Source: Paragordius varius (taxonomy: Eukaryota; Nematomorpha). Taken from it: a DNA stretch of 64,000 nt. A model generated the notes under the pieces. The model saw nothing but the letters and a program-made list of their open reading frames with translations. It searched no databases and had not been told where the DNA came from. A program made the position numbers and the translations under genes. The stretch is from contig OZ176052.1 in NCBI GenBank assembly GCA_964247055.1, positions 4,402,001 through 4,466,000 of the forward strand, in the 5' to 3' direction. Below are positions 36,001 to 47,980 of this stretch, one piece after another (the first letter of the stretch is position 1; each line of letters opens with the position of its first letter).

Positions 36001-37234
36001 ATCTTGCCAATTTAATAATATGGAATGATAAAGGAACGTTTTATAATTTTTACAGCTAAGGGCTTATCATTTATTATTCTGTATCAATACTATAGAAAAG
36101 GATAAAAGTTTGGAATTAGGTCGAAAATTTATCCAAGATCTGACCGACATTGAAAATTATGAAAAAAATCCAAATCCCCAAAGCCTTAGGACCTCACAAC
36201 TATTGAGCAAACAAGTGTTGGATGAATGGGAATCAAAAAGTTACGAGATTGAGAAAAACGAAGTAGAAAGACAAGAGGATGCTAAAAAGCATGAAAAAAT
36301 CAATCTAATAAAACTTCAGGAAAAGGTAAAACAATTTATTTTATTGAACACGCTAAACCTTATTACGAATATTACAAATTGAAAAGCAAATACAATATCA
36401 TTAGCTAATCAAAGTGGTTGGTTAGGACTTGGCTAAATTTTAGTTTAAACAATTGCCAGTTACAGGAATAAAATTTTTTTAAGGGTTTCCAAAACATCTC
36501 TATTTGCTCAAACATAAAAATTTATATTGTTTGCATATATAGATAAATTAATTACAATATGTATAAATTTATTTTAACTTTCGACATATTCTTATTGTTC
36601 AAATTAACGATAAATTAATGAATATATCAACATAGTTTGATTTTATTGTGTGTTTAATTACTTATAGTTGGAAACAGACCCAAGCTCAGCCAGTTTAGCT
36701 AAAATTAGTGAATATGAAAAGCAAGCTACTCAGGTGCTGATGGAACAAAAGAGCCGTTTAGAACGTGAAATTACCGACACGATTGCTGGTGCATATAAAA
36801 GCCTTATTAATCAACAAAGACATGATTATTTAAGCACACACTCTAAAACATTGGATGGAGGCCAAAATATTGCAGAAGAGGATCCTTTTGATATGTTATA
36901 CAAAATTTCTTCATCCATAAGCAATAGTTTCCCATCTTCTCGAAAATCGTCTCAGGACACAGTAGGTTTTTTGAAAGAAAAAACAAATCCACTAACTAAA
37001 ATGAAAACGGTTCTTCCAGTCTTATTGAATAAAAGTGTATCCTTTATCAAAGGTGATATTCATCCAGTTAATTTAGAGGCTAAATCTAACAACAAAACCC
37101 AAGATAATAGTGGAGAAGATATAAGTATTGAGGAAGAATTAATTTTACGCGAAAGAGGAACACCCGTGCCAAGTTTGCCTTCCAACCCAAAAAATGGGTC
37201 ATCCATAACTCTGTACGAAGGATGTGCATTTTGA
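33037..37234 (+). CDS. Complete six-exon gene for a 714-residue coiled-coil protein, unrecognised
   Basis: Exons 33037-33337, 33982-34224, 34612-35208, 35781-35987, 36096-36325 and 36668-37234 give one open frame of 715 codons including stop; every junction is GT/AG and in phase. The start is the first ATG of the frame. Residues 1-100 are Ser/Asn-rich and probably disordered. About 160-540 is long charged helix, rich in Trp-containing heptads (LKREWHRKRQRALQNFKWEQ, LLQSWDDQTLSNLKELQDE, LKAWEQEVADFN). About 560-610 is a second helix (EYEKQATQVLMEQKSRLERE). The last 100 residues are Ser/Thr-rich and acidic. There is no signal peptide or membrane segment. I do not know the family; a structural or ciliary role is only a guess from the coiled coils. 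Intron 3 holds a hAT MITE (35454-35748). It converges on the USP gene. Confidence 0.8.
35454..35748. mobile_element. hAT-type MITE in intron 3 of the coiled-coil gene
   Basis: Left end CAGGGGTGTTTAACACGCG; the right end in reverse complement begins TAGGGATGTCCAGCACAAA. Flanking 8-mers ATTTTAAG and ATTTAAAG differ at one base. It contains a (TA)n run at about 35653-35679 and shares the GCGGCCC and GAAGCCATTTGTG blocks with the element at 31898-32141. It ends 33 bp before the splice acceptor of exon 4. No coding frame. Confidence 0.75.
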
Positions 37235-38603
37235 AAATGAATGTTATTAATATTGTTTAAATTTGGAAATATTAGCCATTTTTATGTAATGTTTTTCAAA
37301 AAAAATTATGATAGATAATGTTCTGTAATATATTTTAGTATAATTAATAAATAATATTATGTTTAATAATAATCATTCCCTTCTTAATATTATTTAGCAA
37401 ACTAATTATCTTTATAAATGTATGCACTTAAGTCATTTAGGCTATGAGATTAAAATTGTTATTTAATTCAAAATAGCATTTTTTATCCATATATATTAGG
37501 AAATAATCGGTAGATATTTGTAAATAATATTTCTTATAATTTTGATGATTTTAAAAAATTTTGTCATATATGCTCTGTGATTGCATCTTGTTTTGAACTG
37601 TAGGTCCTTATCCCAGGATTTTACTAATTCAAATAATTAGTAACAAAATTTTTTTTATAAAACCCATTTTTTACATTTATATTTTTAACAAATATTTATT
37701 AAGCAATTTCAACGTTAATTGAAAATTTATATAACCAAACAAAATTTTAAACTTTATTTTTTAAATTATTTTTGGATAATTATATATAATTGTCGGTGTT
37801 TTCCCCCAAAAATTTGATTCAATTCTTCGGACCTCTGCCGTAAATTTCTTTATTCCTAAGCTAGCTAAGCTATCTTAGGAAAAAATACCGTTATAAAATA
37901 TTAATTCTCATTTTTGTACAATCAGCAAGTATTAAAAGTATTTTTTAAAATGAAAAGCGTTATATGCCAAAATTTTTTAGCCTTTATAACTGAATTTTTT
38001 ATTGTATATTCTTTAATCAATATGACCTTTTTTCTATAATTTTTTTAGCTTATTATTGAAAATGCCATAAATCAGCTACTAAATGATATCAGATTATAAT
38101 TATTTATTGAATGAGGTAAAGGACTTAAACTTAAGCAAATCAACATTAATAATTCAAAAAAAGAAACGTTCATTCATTCATCCATTCAAATATATCCAAA
38201 TTTTGTTTAAATGTATGTGAGCTGAAATAGAAAAACATCAATTGTTAAAACAAGTATTCACAAAATAATTATCACACAATTAAGGGTAAAAACAAAAAAA
38301 TCAATTCTTTACTCAAAATCAAACCGTAAATTTGTTTGTTTAGTGCAATTAGTATTTTTTACTAATTATTAATTTTTCGATTCATTTTAAATATATCATT
38401 TGTGTGCAGTGGTGGGGGATTGATGGAGTAATGAGGAAAAATATTGATAAAATGGAAAATTTCTAAGTAGCAATAGTATATGATAATGGTAATTAAGTTT
38501 GTGTGTGCTGTTCCCTAAACAATTTTAGCCTCTATGGTATGGCGATTATTTGTGAGTGTAAGGTTATTTTTAGAAGGCATGACATCATTCAAAGGAGAAT
38601 TTA
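37235..38603. other. Intergenic region between converging genes
   Basis: AT-rich with no credible gene. It includes the hairpin at 37853-37881. The two flanking genes converge here, so their 3' UTRs and cleavage sites should lie in this region. Confidence 0.45.
37853..37881. other. 29-nt near-perfect hairpin
   Basis: TTCCTAAG-C-TAGC, a TAA loop, then GCTA-T-CTTAGGAA: 12 pairs with one internal mismatch. It is about 620 bp beyond the stop of the coiled-coil gene. It may be a 3'-UTR structure or the core of a small palindromic element. A 12-pair stem is uncommon by chance, but no function can be read from it. Confidence 0.4.
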
Positions 38604-38785
38604 CTACATTAGAACACAGGCAGATATTTGTTGTCGATATAAACTTGGATTTTCCCCCAGGTGGCGCAACCAATTGTTGCGTTTTTCAATCATAGATGGT
38701 GATGAATCTTTATGCGTTTGTTTAATGGACGTAATTAATGGTGGGACAGGTATGATAGTCGTTACGGATAATTTTGTTGGGCTTT
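38604..38785 (-). CDS. Candidate alternative last exon of the USP gene
   Basis: The minus strand has a strong acceptor (TTTTTTGTGTTCTTCTAG) at 38786, followed by 2 nt and 59 codons to a TAG at 38606-38604. The phase fits a donor at 38957-38956 (TTG/GTTATT) inside the exon 39072-38929, which would leave one nucleotide. The resulting tail is Pro/Ser/Thr-rich at first (TTIIPVPPLITSIKQTHKD) and then basic (EKRNNWLRHLGENPSLYRQQ). If used, it replaces the last few residues of the shorter form. The donor is weak, so this remains a candidate. Confidence 0.45.
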
Positions 38786-38928
38786 CTAGAAGAACACAAA
38801 AAATTTTAATTTTTTAGAATGTACGTTTATATTTTAGGAATAAATTACAAATATAATTAAAAAGATATATTTATGGATTAAATTAACCGCATTTGTAAAA
38901 ATAAAATAGCTATTTACGATTGAAATTT

Positions 38929-41384
38929 TTATTTAAGTTTAAACGCAAAAAAATAACCAATAAATTTCCGTTTAGCGTTTGTGACATTTTGTTTGTTATC
39001 CTTTGTTGGTAGGGATGAATTCGTGACATCAATTAGAATTTTTTCTTCTGCATCTTCAATATTAGACGGTACCTACACGATTGTAATAAATATAAAAAAT
39101 TGATAAGTATTTTAAATTTTACAAATATTATAATAAATATATTTCAAGCTTTACGATATAACTTAATAAACTAAAAGGTTTCCATATATGGAGTAGAAAT
39201 GTAAACTAAGTTGCACCCCCAATTTATATATTACCGTAACAATATAGGTTCCATAGAAAGAATCAAGAATCCTAAAAAAGACAGTTGTCTTAAATAATGT
39301 CATTCTTTTATTATGTAAACCCGCATCAATCATTAAATTTAAAAGTAATATATTCCTCCAAGAACCAATATCACATAATCCCACATGATTATACCTGAGT
39401 TTTAGTTTCTTTTTCCCAGTTATCTCGCGATTGACTATTTGATTCAACAATTTCTCCGTTATTTAGTTCTGTTTCGCTTATCCTTTCTCCACATTTGTTT
39501 ATAGGGTTTACTGGTTCAATGTTTAAAGTGTCGTTATGATTGCTTTGCGTGCTAGCAATACAGCATTCCGTATTTTTTTGTTCGGGTAAAACGATGTCTT
39601 TTACAACTGTGTTGTTACAATTATTGGTACCTCCTGTACGAGGTATACATTTACCATCAGTAGTGTGCATTGAAGTCCTTAAATGTGTTGGTTGACCACC
39701 AGAATTTGTTGAAGCATTTGCACGTGAGGACCCACCACTGCCCTGGGAATTCAATTTGGGATCCGTGAATGGTGACACAAAATCCGTATAATTGTGAGAT
39801 GAGATGGCGGATGGGCTAAAAAATTGGTTCTCGGTTCCTTTCCGTTGATAAAATAGGACGTAAGCACTTTGAGTCTAAATGGGTGAGATCAAACGAATTA
39901 TTAATGCTATATGATATATTAAATTAAAAATAGGCCCTAATATGACTGATAAAATAACATTATAGTATGGTGTGTGAAATGTGTAATTATGACCTATAAC
40001 AACCAATTATTACAAAATATCAATATTGCACTCATTATATATATAATTGGTGGTTGGTTACTGTTCGGCCAATATTATTTTGCAAAAAATAAATCATAAA
40101 TACTTCTAAACCATATGATAGGTTTGTTAAATTACTTTTCTTTTAAAAATATATACCTAAATAAATTTTTATTATTTATATTTTAAATACCTAAGAATCC
40201 GACAAGAAAAGTCAAAACACTATTTAAGAGAATTTTTATTTAGTCAAATGTTGCAATTTCCAGAATTTTTAATCAAATAAAGTTAAGCTTACCATAACAT
40301 CAGATTCGTTAACACGTGATACATGAGTGTCATCGAAATTGTACCACTCTTTATCGATGTAGTTTTTAGCAAATGCAGTATCTATTCGTCGAAAAAAATA
40401 TATTAATTTAAAAGCACAAAGGTATATGTTTTAACTAATTAACTCCCATATAAGCTATTAAAGTAAAATTCCTTAATGTTATGTAATATTTTCGTTTTTT
40501 GGAAAATTATGGATAAATAAAATAAAAAATAACATTTTTATTTTTTTTAAATTTTGTAAAAATTATAAAAACAGTATCCGCCAATTTGTTGGAACAAACA
40601 AAGGGCATTCAAAGGCCCTTTACTAATTTATACAAATTTTTCAATCTTTGACTTATTTTAAGAATCATATTTGAATTAACCATGTGAGTAAATCAAAATT
40701 TTAGCTATATAACTTTTATCTAATTAAAATTTCATACGGTATTTATCGCAAGTATAACTTTAAAAGCTATGAAAAAATGATTAAAAAGTAGTTAAATAAA
40801 AAAAGAAACTTACAATGGCCATATCCCATTTCACCATAGTGATTGGAAACGGCTATAAGGTTATATTTAGCACCTTTCTTATGTTCTGGATCATGAACAT
40901 AGGATGACAAATCAAGGTCCCTGTATATTAATAAGAATATAATTTAGTATAAAAACTCCGTTTTTGTTATATCTAGTTTTTAAAAAACATGGATATAAGA
41001 AAATGAAATTGTGTACAATTAAAAATAATTTGATATAAAAAGTATAGACTTAATTAGAGCAGATAATTTATGTATTATATCAAAGTGATATTTAATTATG
41101 ATCAAACATTTCAAAACATATATATTTAGCCATAATGTAGGTAAAAAATTATTTTATATAACAAAAAATATGATAAAACTAAAGTATTCAAACATTTTGA
41201 AATATATAAATATTTCCAATAAAATTTATAGTACCTTGTAGGAAAATTAACTGGTATCCCAATTTTTTCACGGAAAAATCGAGTGTAATAAAAGCGTTTT
41301 AGATGGATGACAAGGACAGGCGGTAGTTTCCACAAATCAAACTTTTTCGTTGCTTGTTGATGTTTTTTGCATCGTGGGCAATAC
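38929..41384 (-). CDS. USP15: USP15/USP4-type ubiquitin carboxyl-terminal hydrolase, catalytic C-terminal part
   Basis: A cysteine protease that removes ubiquitin from substrates. Exons in coding order: 41384-41235, 40920-40814, 40381-40293, 39874-39395 and 39072-38929 (stop TAA 38931-38929); phases agree. The first visible exon reads [18 protein letters not shown] and [12 protein letters not shown], which is the zinc-ribbon and downstream box of USP15, USP4 and USP11. The catalytic His is in YGHYTAF, the third catalytic residue is in WYNFDD, and YVLFYQR closes the domain. The Cys box and the DUSP and ubiquitin-like domains belong to upstream exons that were not found before the LINE and the duplication at 42-43 kb; they may lie past the window. 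Exon 39874-39395 adds about 145 Ser/Asn/Thr-rich residues not typical of the vertebrate proteins. The symbol is by closest resemblance; USP4 or USP11 orthology is not excluded. Confidence 0.88.
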
Positions 41385-41984
41385 CTATAATTACGTATAA
41401 ATTGTCTTTTTATAACCGTAAAATTATTTTTATTACAATTAATTATTAGGTAACCTCATTGCAATAAGCAAGTTTTAAATTAGAACACAGTTATTAGCAT
41501 AAACCTATTTAACTAGTAAAAACCTTAATTTATTGTAATTTGATAATAGGTAATTTGAAATCTTCTTTACCAGCACTCCTATGCCTTAAAAAAGTGTAAA
41601 TGTTAATATACCATTTACACTTCAGATTCACCCTTAAACAATTTAAATTCACCTTAAAATAAACTAGATGTTTAAAATAAAGTTTTGTTCAAAAAAATAT
41701 TAAAAAATAAAAAAAACTAAGCCATAAAGATATATTTCATATTAATAAAGAGTTATATTAGCCCGAAACAAAATTTACTTTAAAGAATTGTTCGAGAGTA
41801 AATTTGAATTTTAAATGGTATATGTAAAAACCCCCCATGATGACCTCCCCCCATTCCCCCTTATGATCAACTTTTTAAATAAACAAAGATTATTAAATAA
41901 TAAAGTCATAATTATTAAAAAGATTTTTAAAAAGGCTCATTTTAAGCTAATTTTTTGTCAAATATATTTGTAAAATATATATTT
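41385..41984. other. Probable USP intron with a C-rich patch
   Basis: Upstream of the first visible USP exon. Mostly AT-rich, with a conspicuous patch of CCCC runs at about 41831-41862 (AACCCCCCATGATGACCTCC). No further USP exon was found here. Confidence 0.4.
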
Positions 41985-42890
41985 TACCTTTTATTTTTCT
42001 GTGCGCTGATGACTTAATATTATGCCCCACATCTGCAACGGAATTAATGGAAAAGTTAAATTTATGGAAGGATACCCTAAGTAAATTCGGTTTGAAGGTT
42101 AATACGTCTAAAACCAAACTAATGTGCGATAAAAACAGGACAATAAAATGGCCCTGCTCCGTGTGCTCATTAAATGTAAAGTCAAATTCAATAACGTGTA
42201 ACAAATGTTTAAAGTGGGTACATAAAAAATGCTCCATTTTAAAAAGTTTATATGATAATAAAAACTTTATCTGCCCCCCGTGCAGTACAACCAACATAGA
42301 ATCCCCCGAATCCTCCACTTTATTCGAAATTGTCGACAAATTTACATACCTAGGCGATACTTTAGATGCTGGATCAAAGCCGCTTGGAAAAAGTATCATA
42401 GTCTGCGCACAATAGTAAATAATAAATACGTTTTACTCAGCTCAAAGGCAAAAATTTTTATGACGGCTATACGTCCTGCTATACTATATGGTACGAAAAC
42501 ATGGCCTATGACTAAATCAAATCTACTATCACTGCAAAAGGTGAGCAAAAAATTCTAAACGCCATTCTTTTTGCACATAACCCTAACATATACGATTTCC
42601 AAGCCAAATTTTGCCCCTATCAAACTCTAAATTTTAAACCAACAGCTATCCGGGAATACCGTTTGCGTTGGGCTGGTCACATCTACAGAGCGCAAGACAC
42701 AAATTGGATAAAGCTCATACAGTCTTATTCAACCAATAATAAAAACAAAAAAGGCAGGCCTTCTAAAACCTGGCAATCCACCATTCAAGAAGACCTAGAT
42801 TTCCTCAGTATCGATATCGAACAAGCTCAAGACAGAAACAAATGGAAAACTATAACACGCTAACCTAAAGGAGAAAATAGCGTATAAAGA
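41985..42890 (+). mobile_element. 5'-truncated LINE (non-LTR retrotransposon) fragment
   Basis: The sequence starts just before the reverse-transcriptase catalytic motif read as CADDLIL, followed by SKFGLKVNTSKTKLM. Next comes a PHD/RING-like finger (CSVC, CNKC, HKKC, CPPC) inserted before DKFTYLGDTLDAG, then AIRPAILYGTKTWPMTKS, LRWAGHIYRA and GRPSKTW. This order is seen in LINEs of several invertebrates. Two frame breaks lie near 42370 and 42540, and the 5' part is missing, so it is dead. It ends at or beside the left edge of duplication copy B. Confidence 0.85.
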
Positions 42891-43130
42891 TGATATATTT
42901 CATTCAGAAAAAAATCTCTAATCAACCTCATGTCTTCCCTTAGTGTTATTATACAAATTCGAAAAGTCCGATTAAATGTATTTTTCCATTAGTAATACGG
43001 TATAATCAACTTTTATAATAAAAATTAAATACCAGTTGGAGTCTCCTTTTTGGTGTCTTTCAACTGATCCAACACAAGTTTACGTTTTTGAAGCAATTCT
43101 ATAGAGCAACAGAGTTTTTCTTGTTTCAAG
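42890..43130 (-). pseudogene. Fused eIF3e remnant (3' end joined to the 5.6 kb exon)
   Basis: 42890-43040 matches the eIF3e 3' flank and last codons (2088-2237). It is followed directly by 43043-43130, which matches the beginning of the exon at 5400-5671 and its splice acceptor region. The rest of the gene is gone. The retained exon piece has single-base differences and the first intron edge has small insertions. It cannot make eIF3e. Confidence 0.85.
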
Positions 43131-43334
43131 TTAAACGAAAATGGTAAAATATATTGCTGTTTAATTTCCTTTTTGGAAATTTTTATGATAATAAATAAAA
43201 ATCATTGAAATTATATGCAAGCTATATAATATAGCCGTAATAATGTAGTTATTAATTAGATAGTGTGTGAAAAATATGTTGTACACTATTCGAAAAATTT
43301 CAAAAAATTCTCATCGGATATTTACAGTGATGTT

Positions 43335-43765
43335 TTCTTAAAAAAAATTATTTTTTCGTCCAATGGGTATATGGAACAAACAAGAGCTTTATGGTATCAA
43401 CAATATCATATTCATCAAAAAAAAGAGAAGTGTGGGAGAAGGGCATTGAAAAACTTGTATGTTAAATATAATTTGTATTTTTGTTTAAACATTAATATTT
43501 TCGAAAAAAATAGTATTAAAATTTTCGTAAATAATTAGCAAAAAACTTTAATACCAAACTCTTTGACATAATTTTAAGATGAATGGTTAATTTTTAGTGT
43601 ATACTTAAACACATTTTTTACCATACAAGATTTTCAACGTCTTTCCCTCCACACTTCTTTTACTTTTTTGATAAATATGATATTGTTAGTACCATAGAGC
43701 TCTTGTTTTTTTCCATTTTTTAACTAATATTTATACCCATTTAACGAAAAAAATAAATTATCATT
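43335..43765. mobile_element. Long-armed MITE (palindromic family), copy B
   Basis: Counterpart of 5907-6340, with the same inverted arms (AACAAGAGCTTTATGGT and its mirror ACCATAGAGCTCTTGTT). The interior is nearly unchanged, with a few substitutions and small indels. Confidence 0.7.
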
Positions 43766-46015
43766 TACTTTTCAAATAATCTTGGAAAAATCATTTAATA
43801 ATGGGAATTAAGTAAACTTAGCGATCCAATGAAACAAATATTTAGACACCACTTTATAATTATTATACACCATCTTGATACATTTATTATAATAAATAAC
43901 CCGACTGATTAACATTAATACATAATGACAAAATCATATTTTGGGGAATTATTTGAGACGCTAAACCGTTCACTTAATTTGAAAATAAATGATGATTCAA
44001 AGACAAATTAGAGATATATATTGGCCACATTATTATGCAAATAAATGACGACCCTGAGGACGTTTATAAAGATCGATACCGTGCTAGCAGCATTCAGGGT
44101 ACCTTCCACAACCGGAACAGTAAAAGTAACAATACTTGATATTTACGGTAACCAGAGAAGAAAGAAAATATTTGGTTGATTTCTTGTTCAATTAAATTTG
44201 GTCATATTACAGGCTCCGTTTATCACGTCGCAAAGAAGATATATATATATACGAAAATTGAGGATAAAAAAAACCAAACAGTTCAAACAGTTATGTTAAT
44301 GAGCGCGCTTTCAAGAAGCATAAAACTAGTCAGCGATTAGTATGGTGGCAAAAGATTCGAGATATTACTTTATATAATCTTTTTTGATATAACAATCAAA
44401 ATTGATTTTAACACCCCATTACCTCTTGGAGAAGTTAATATTCCTTAGCAATTTGAAATTCAAGATTTTAACAAATATTTAAGATATTAAGCCGAATATA
44501 AAAATAGGCGCATTATACAAATTTTTTTAATTAAATAGTAAAAAGCCTCACACCATTTTTTCGAATAATAACTAAAAAAACTTTCAGGCTACATTTTACC
44601 AGCAAAAACATAATATATTTTGATGTTGGTTTCAATCGAGTTTTGGAGCTGTCCCAATTTTAGACTCTAAAAGTGATGTATAAAATATAAGCGAACAATT
44701 TTTGATAATTAAATTTTAACTAATGTATTTGTTACAAAATTGAGCTCTAGGATATAAAAGTAGCCCTAAAGGTAAACTAGAAAAAAGTGAAAAGGAAATA
44801 AAAAACAAAAATTAAAAATTTCGGTCATACGAAATGCATCTTTAAAATTTTTTTAGCACAAAAAGTTAAACCAAAAACATTTTGAATTTTAATATTTTAT
44901 TGATAAAATCCTTGGCAAGAAAACAGTCCCTCTTTTCTGTTGAACCCTAGTGAATAGTAATTAGTTTTATAAACAAGTGTTTAAAAACTAATTTAATCCT
45001 TTATTAATTGGTATGTTCAAAGTATAAAATTAAATTATCGTTATTTAAAATAATAATTATATTAAAAATTGATTTTAAATTAAAATATAAAAGCAACTGT
45101 TGTATTTAGTTTTAACCAGTCATAAAACACTATATTTAACCTTCGGGTACTGGTATTTTGCAGGAGTTATATATTTCAATTGAATAATCTATCATATTTG
45201 TTGATTGCAACAATTTCAATTTTATGTCAATTATGTCGTTTTGCTCATATAACTTTAATAAATTATAACTTTACTGGATGATTGGTCATACTCTCTAACA
45301 AAGGAAAAATCAAATGCTTGTCCAAGTAAGGGGCAATCTTGGAAAATAAGTTATACTCAGCCATGTGAACGACAATCTTTAGATGAATTCGTGAAAATTA
45401 AGATGGTTCATTGGTCTCCATGCAAAATAATGGCATAAAAATTATCTACACGAACGTTATTAATTTATAGTAATACTCACCAAATCTTTATCAGATCTAT
45501 ACAATCAGTTTTTAAATTAAACCTTAGCTTCTACCAAGACCATTGTTTTTTTCTAGCAATTAAAATGGGATTATTTTATTAATTTTATATAATAAATCGA
45601 TTGTTTTTTAAATAAATATTTGATTATAATTTAGGTGCACTCGGTTATTGGTGGTAATTAAATTAAAAAAATATCGAATCGCTTAGGAGGCCGAAATATT
45701 TTTTTATTGTTAAACAAATTTAATAAAAATGACATAGGTGTACCTTTTATGTCCTTAAATAGGAGGCTGTATAGTAAAAAGAGTCGTTAAGCACACTGTC
45801 AACAAAAAGTATCAGATATAGAATTATGATACAAATATGTAGGAAGATTACCATGGTCCTTTTGTTTTGAACCTTATAAGTGATTTAACGTTGGTACACT
45901 TATCAATATCTGAAAATGGCGAAATTAGAGCACATTTGACATGTTTTTTTGGAGGCAAGCTACGTGCTTTTTAAAAATTACATCAAAATATATCATAAAC
46001 TACATTATGGATAAA
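43766..46015. other. Copy B of the 6.34-8.64 kb spacer, including element X
   Basis: Contains the short (TA)n tract at 44239-44251, element X at about 44412-44790, and otherwise unassigned AT-rich sequence. No gene. Confidence 0.5.
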
Positions 46016-46935
46016 CATTGGGTGGGGTAATAAAATATTTTTGACTTGACTTGTAAGTTTTTCAAGTCATGGCTTGCTTTCATGTGATAAAAAAATTTAA
46101 CACTAGACTACTTAAGTCAAGCAAAAAAATTGATTCGGAGGCGATAAATAATATGATGTAGGGCAGACTTGACAGATTTTAAAATATGGATAAAATTTTT
46201 TGATTATCTAATTTAGACTTTATATGTAATTTAAACCTTTGTTAAATTGTTTATTTGATTAATTTGGCTATTAACTTATTTAATTTGGGTAAAGAGAATA
46301 AATTTTTAAAAAACTCTGCTATATTTAAGAACAATGCACATGAAAATATGCCAAATATATCAATTCCGTGAAACCGCAAAAAATTTTGTTTAATAAATAA
46401 ATAATAATTGTAAAATTTTAAATCTTATTTCAATAAACGTTTACTATTAAGTAGGAGAGAATTTTTTACATCACGAATTTATTTCAAATGTAATGTTGAT
46501 AATAGTTAAAAATAATATTATGTTTTATTGTATAAACATCTTTCCATTATATTTTCAAATGGACTCCTAATATGAGTAGTGTGGGTAAATTACGGGTGAA
46601 TGGTGTCATCAACTTAAAAATTATTTCTCTCAATATTTAGAAAAATCTATAATATTATATAAAATACGTGCCAGTAAGGTTAAAAGATTTCAATAAATGC
46701 ATATTGTATTAATTGTTTATCTTTGTGCCTTATTTCATAATTTTTGGCTGAAAATAATCCAAATAATATCCGTAAAATTGGAATTGGGTGGCAAAAAGAC
46801 GTTACATTCATAGGCAAAGACTTGGCTCAAGTGTTTTTTATCACCGATCTGCATGTATATGCTGGCTTAAGTAAAATTGCTCGATTTGCCACCTTGACTT
46901 ACAGGTGTGCGCTTTTTACTACCCCACCCAGTATG
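46016..46935. mobile_element. GGGTGGGGTA-ended DNA transposon, copy B
   Basis: Same element as 8636-9577, with left end ATTGGGTGGGGTAATAAAA and right end TACTACCCCACCCAGTATG. The 92-codon frame starting at 46744 is interrupted in copy A, so it is unlikely to be a real gene. Confidence 0.65.
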
Positions 46936-47980
46936 TGTGTAAATTATGAATCATCTATTTTTCTAAATGGTTTATTCAAAAATAAATTTTGTTTATGTTC
47001 AAAATTTTCAACCTTAAAATAAGGCAAAACTATTTTAAAATTATAAAATTAATTTAAATTAAATATTAGGATTACCTGGCTGATGCACCGGGCGCCATAG
47101 TTGAAGGTGGTGCCAGATTTATAAAAAAATTAATTTTATTTCAAATAAATAAGAATATAAAAGTCATTATATTAAATATTATTTTAAAAGATCACCCATT
47201 TATGAGTGGTCATGACCTTCTATCTTGATTAAAATTTTCATTATAAGTATTACCATTATTTATATCTACTGTTTCATATCCTTATTTATTATATCTCTCC
47301 ACTTTATCTTTAAGTGCCTACCTTTCTTAACCTCATTTATATCATTACGTAACCTATCTTATTTGATCAAAGTGACCAACACATACAAGGATAAAATTTG
47401 TTGATTTTCTTTCAAATTATGTATATTTATTTTCTAAATGCCACCCATTATGCTATAATTCTTTCAATTAAAATTGATGTTATAAGAAACAAATTTCGAA
47501 ATTGTTGATTATTTTTTTTCCTAATTTAAGGCATGTTATACCATCTACATCTGCATATATTATGCCTCCCTTTTCTATTTTTGTTTCCCACTGTAATGCC
47601 GAAGGATTGCCATTTTTTTCGGACGCAAGCCATTATTCAAAAAAAATTTAAGGTCACGCATATGCAGTTTGAATCTGCTTTTATACAACATCTATATTTA
47701 ACTAGGTCGAACTTTTCGCACAAAAACCACGATTTCGGAACCTAAATTTCAAATTTAAATTTATGAAAATTGTTTAGCTTCTTAATTATTATTTTTGTTG
47801 GAATAAATGATAATTTTTGGATAAAACCATTTAATTTTTACCAAGCACTAATTTTCCTACAAGGCTTAAAACTAAACCATAATAATTCTGATACATTTTC
47901 TTCCATATACATAATTCATCATTGTTTTTTTTGTTACTCCCCCCCACCGATTTTGTGGATATTATATTTCAATTCTATAA
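46936..47980. other. Copy B of the 9.58-10.62 kb spacer
   Basis: AT-rich; matches copy A closely. No gene is supportable. Confidence 0.4.

Noticed and set aside
38503-38817. 104-codon plus-strand frame
   Set aside because: The opposite strand has a better exon with an excellent acceptor in phase with the USP gene; the plus-strand frame starts without ATG and has odd composition.
41947-42399. 150-codon minus-strand frame
   Set aside because: Antisense of the LINE reverse-transcriptase fragment.
46744-47022. 92-codon frame in the GGGTGGGGTA-ended element
   Set aside because: The same frame is interrupted in copy A and resembles no protein.
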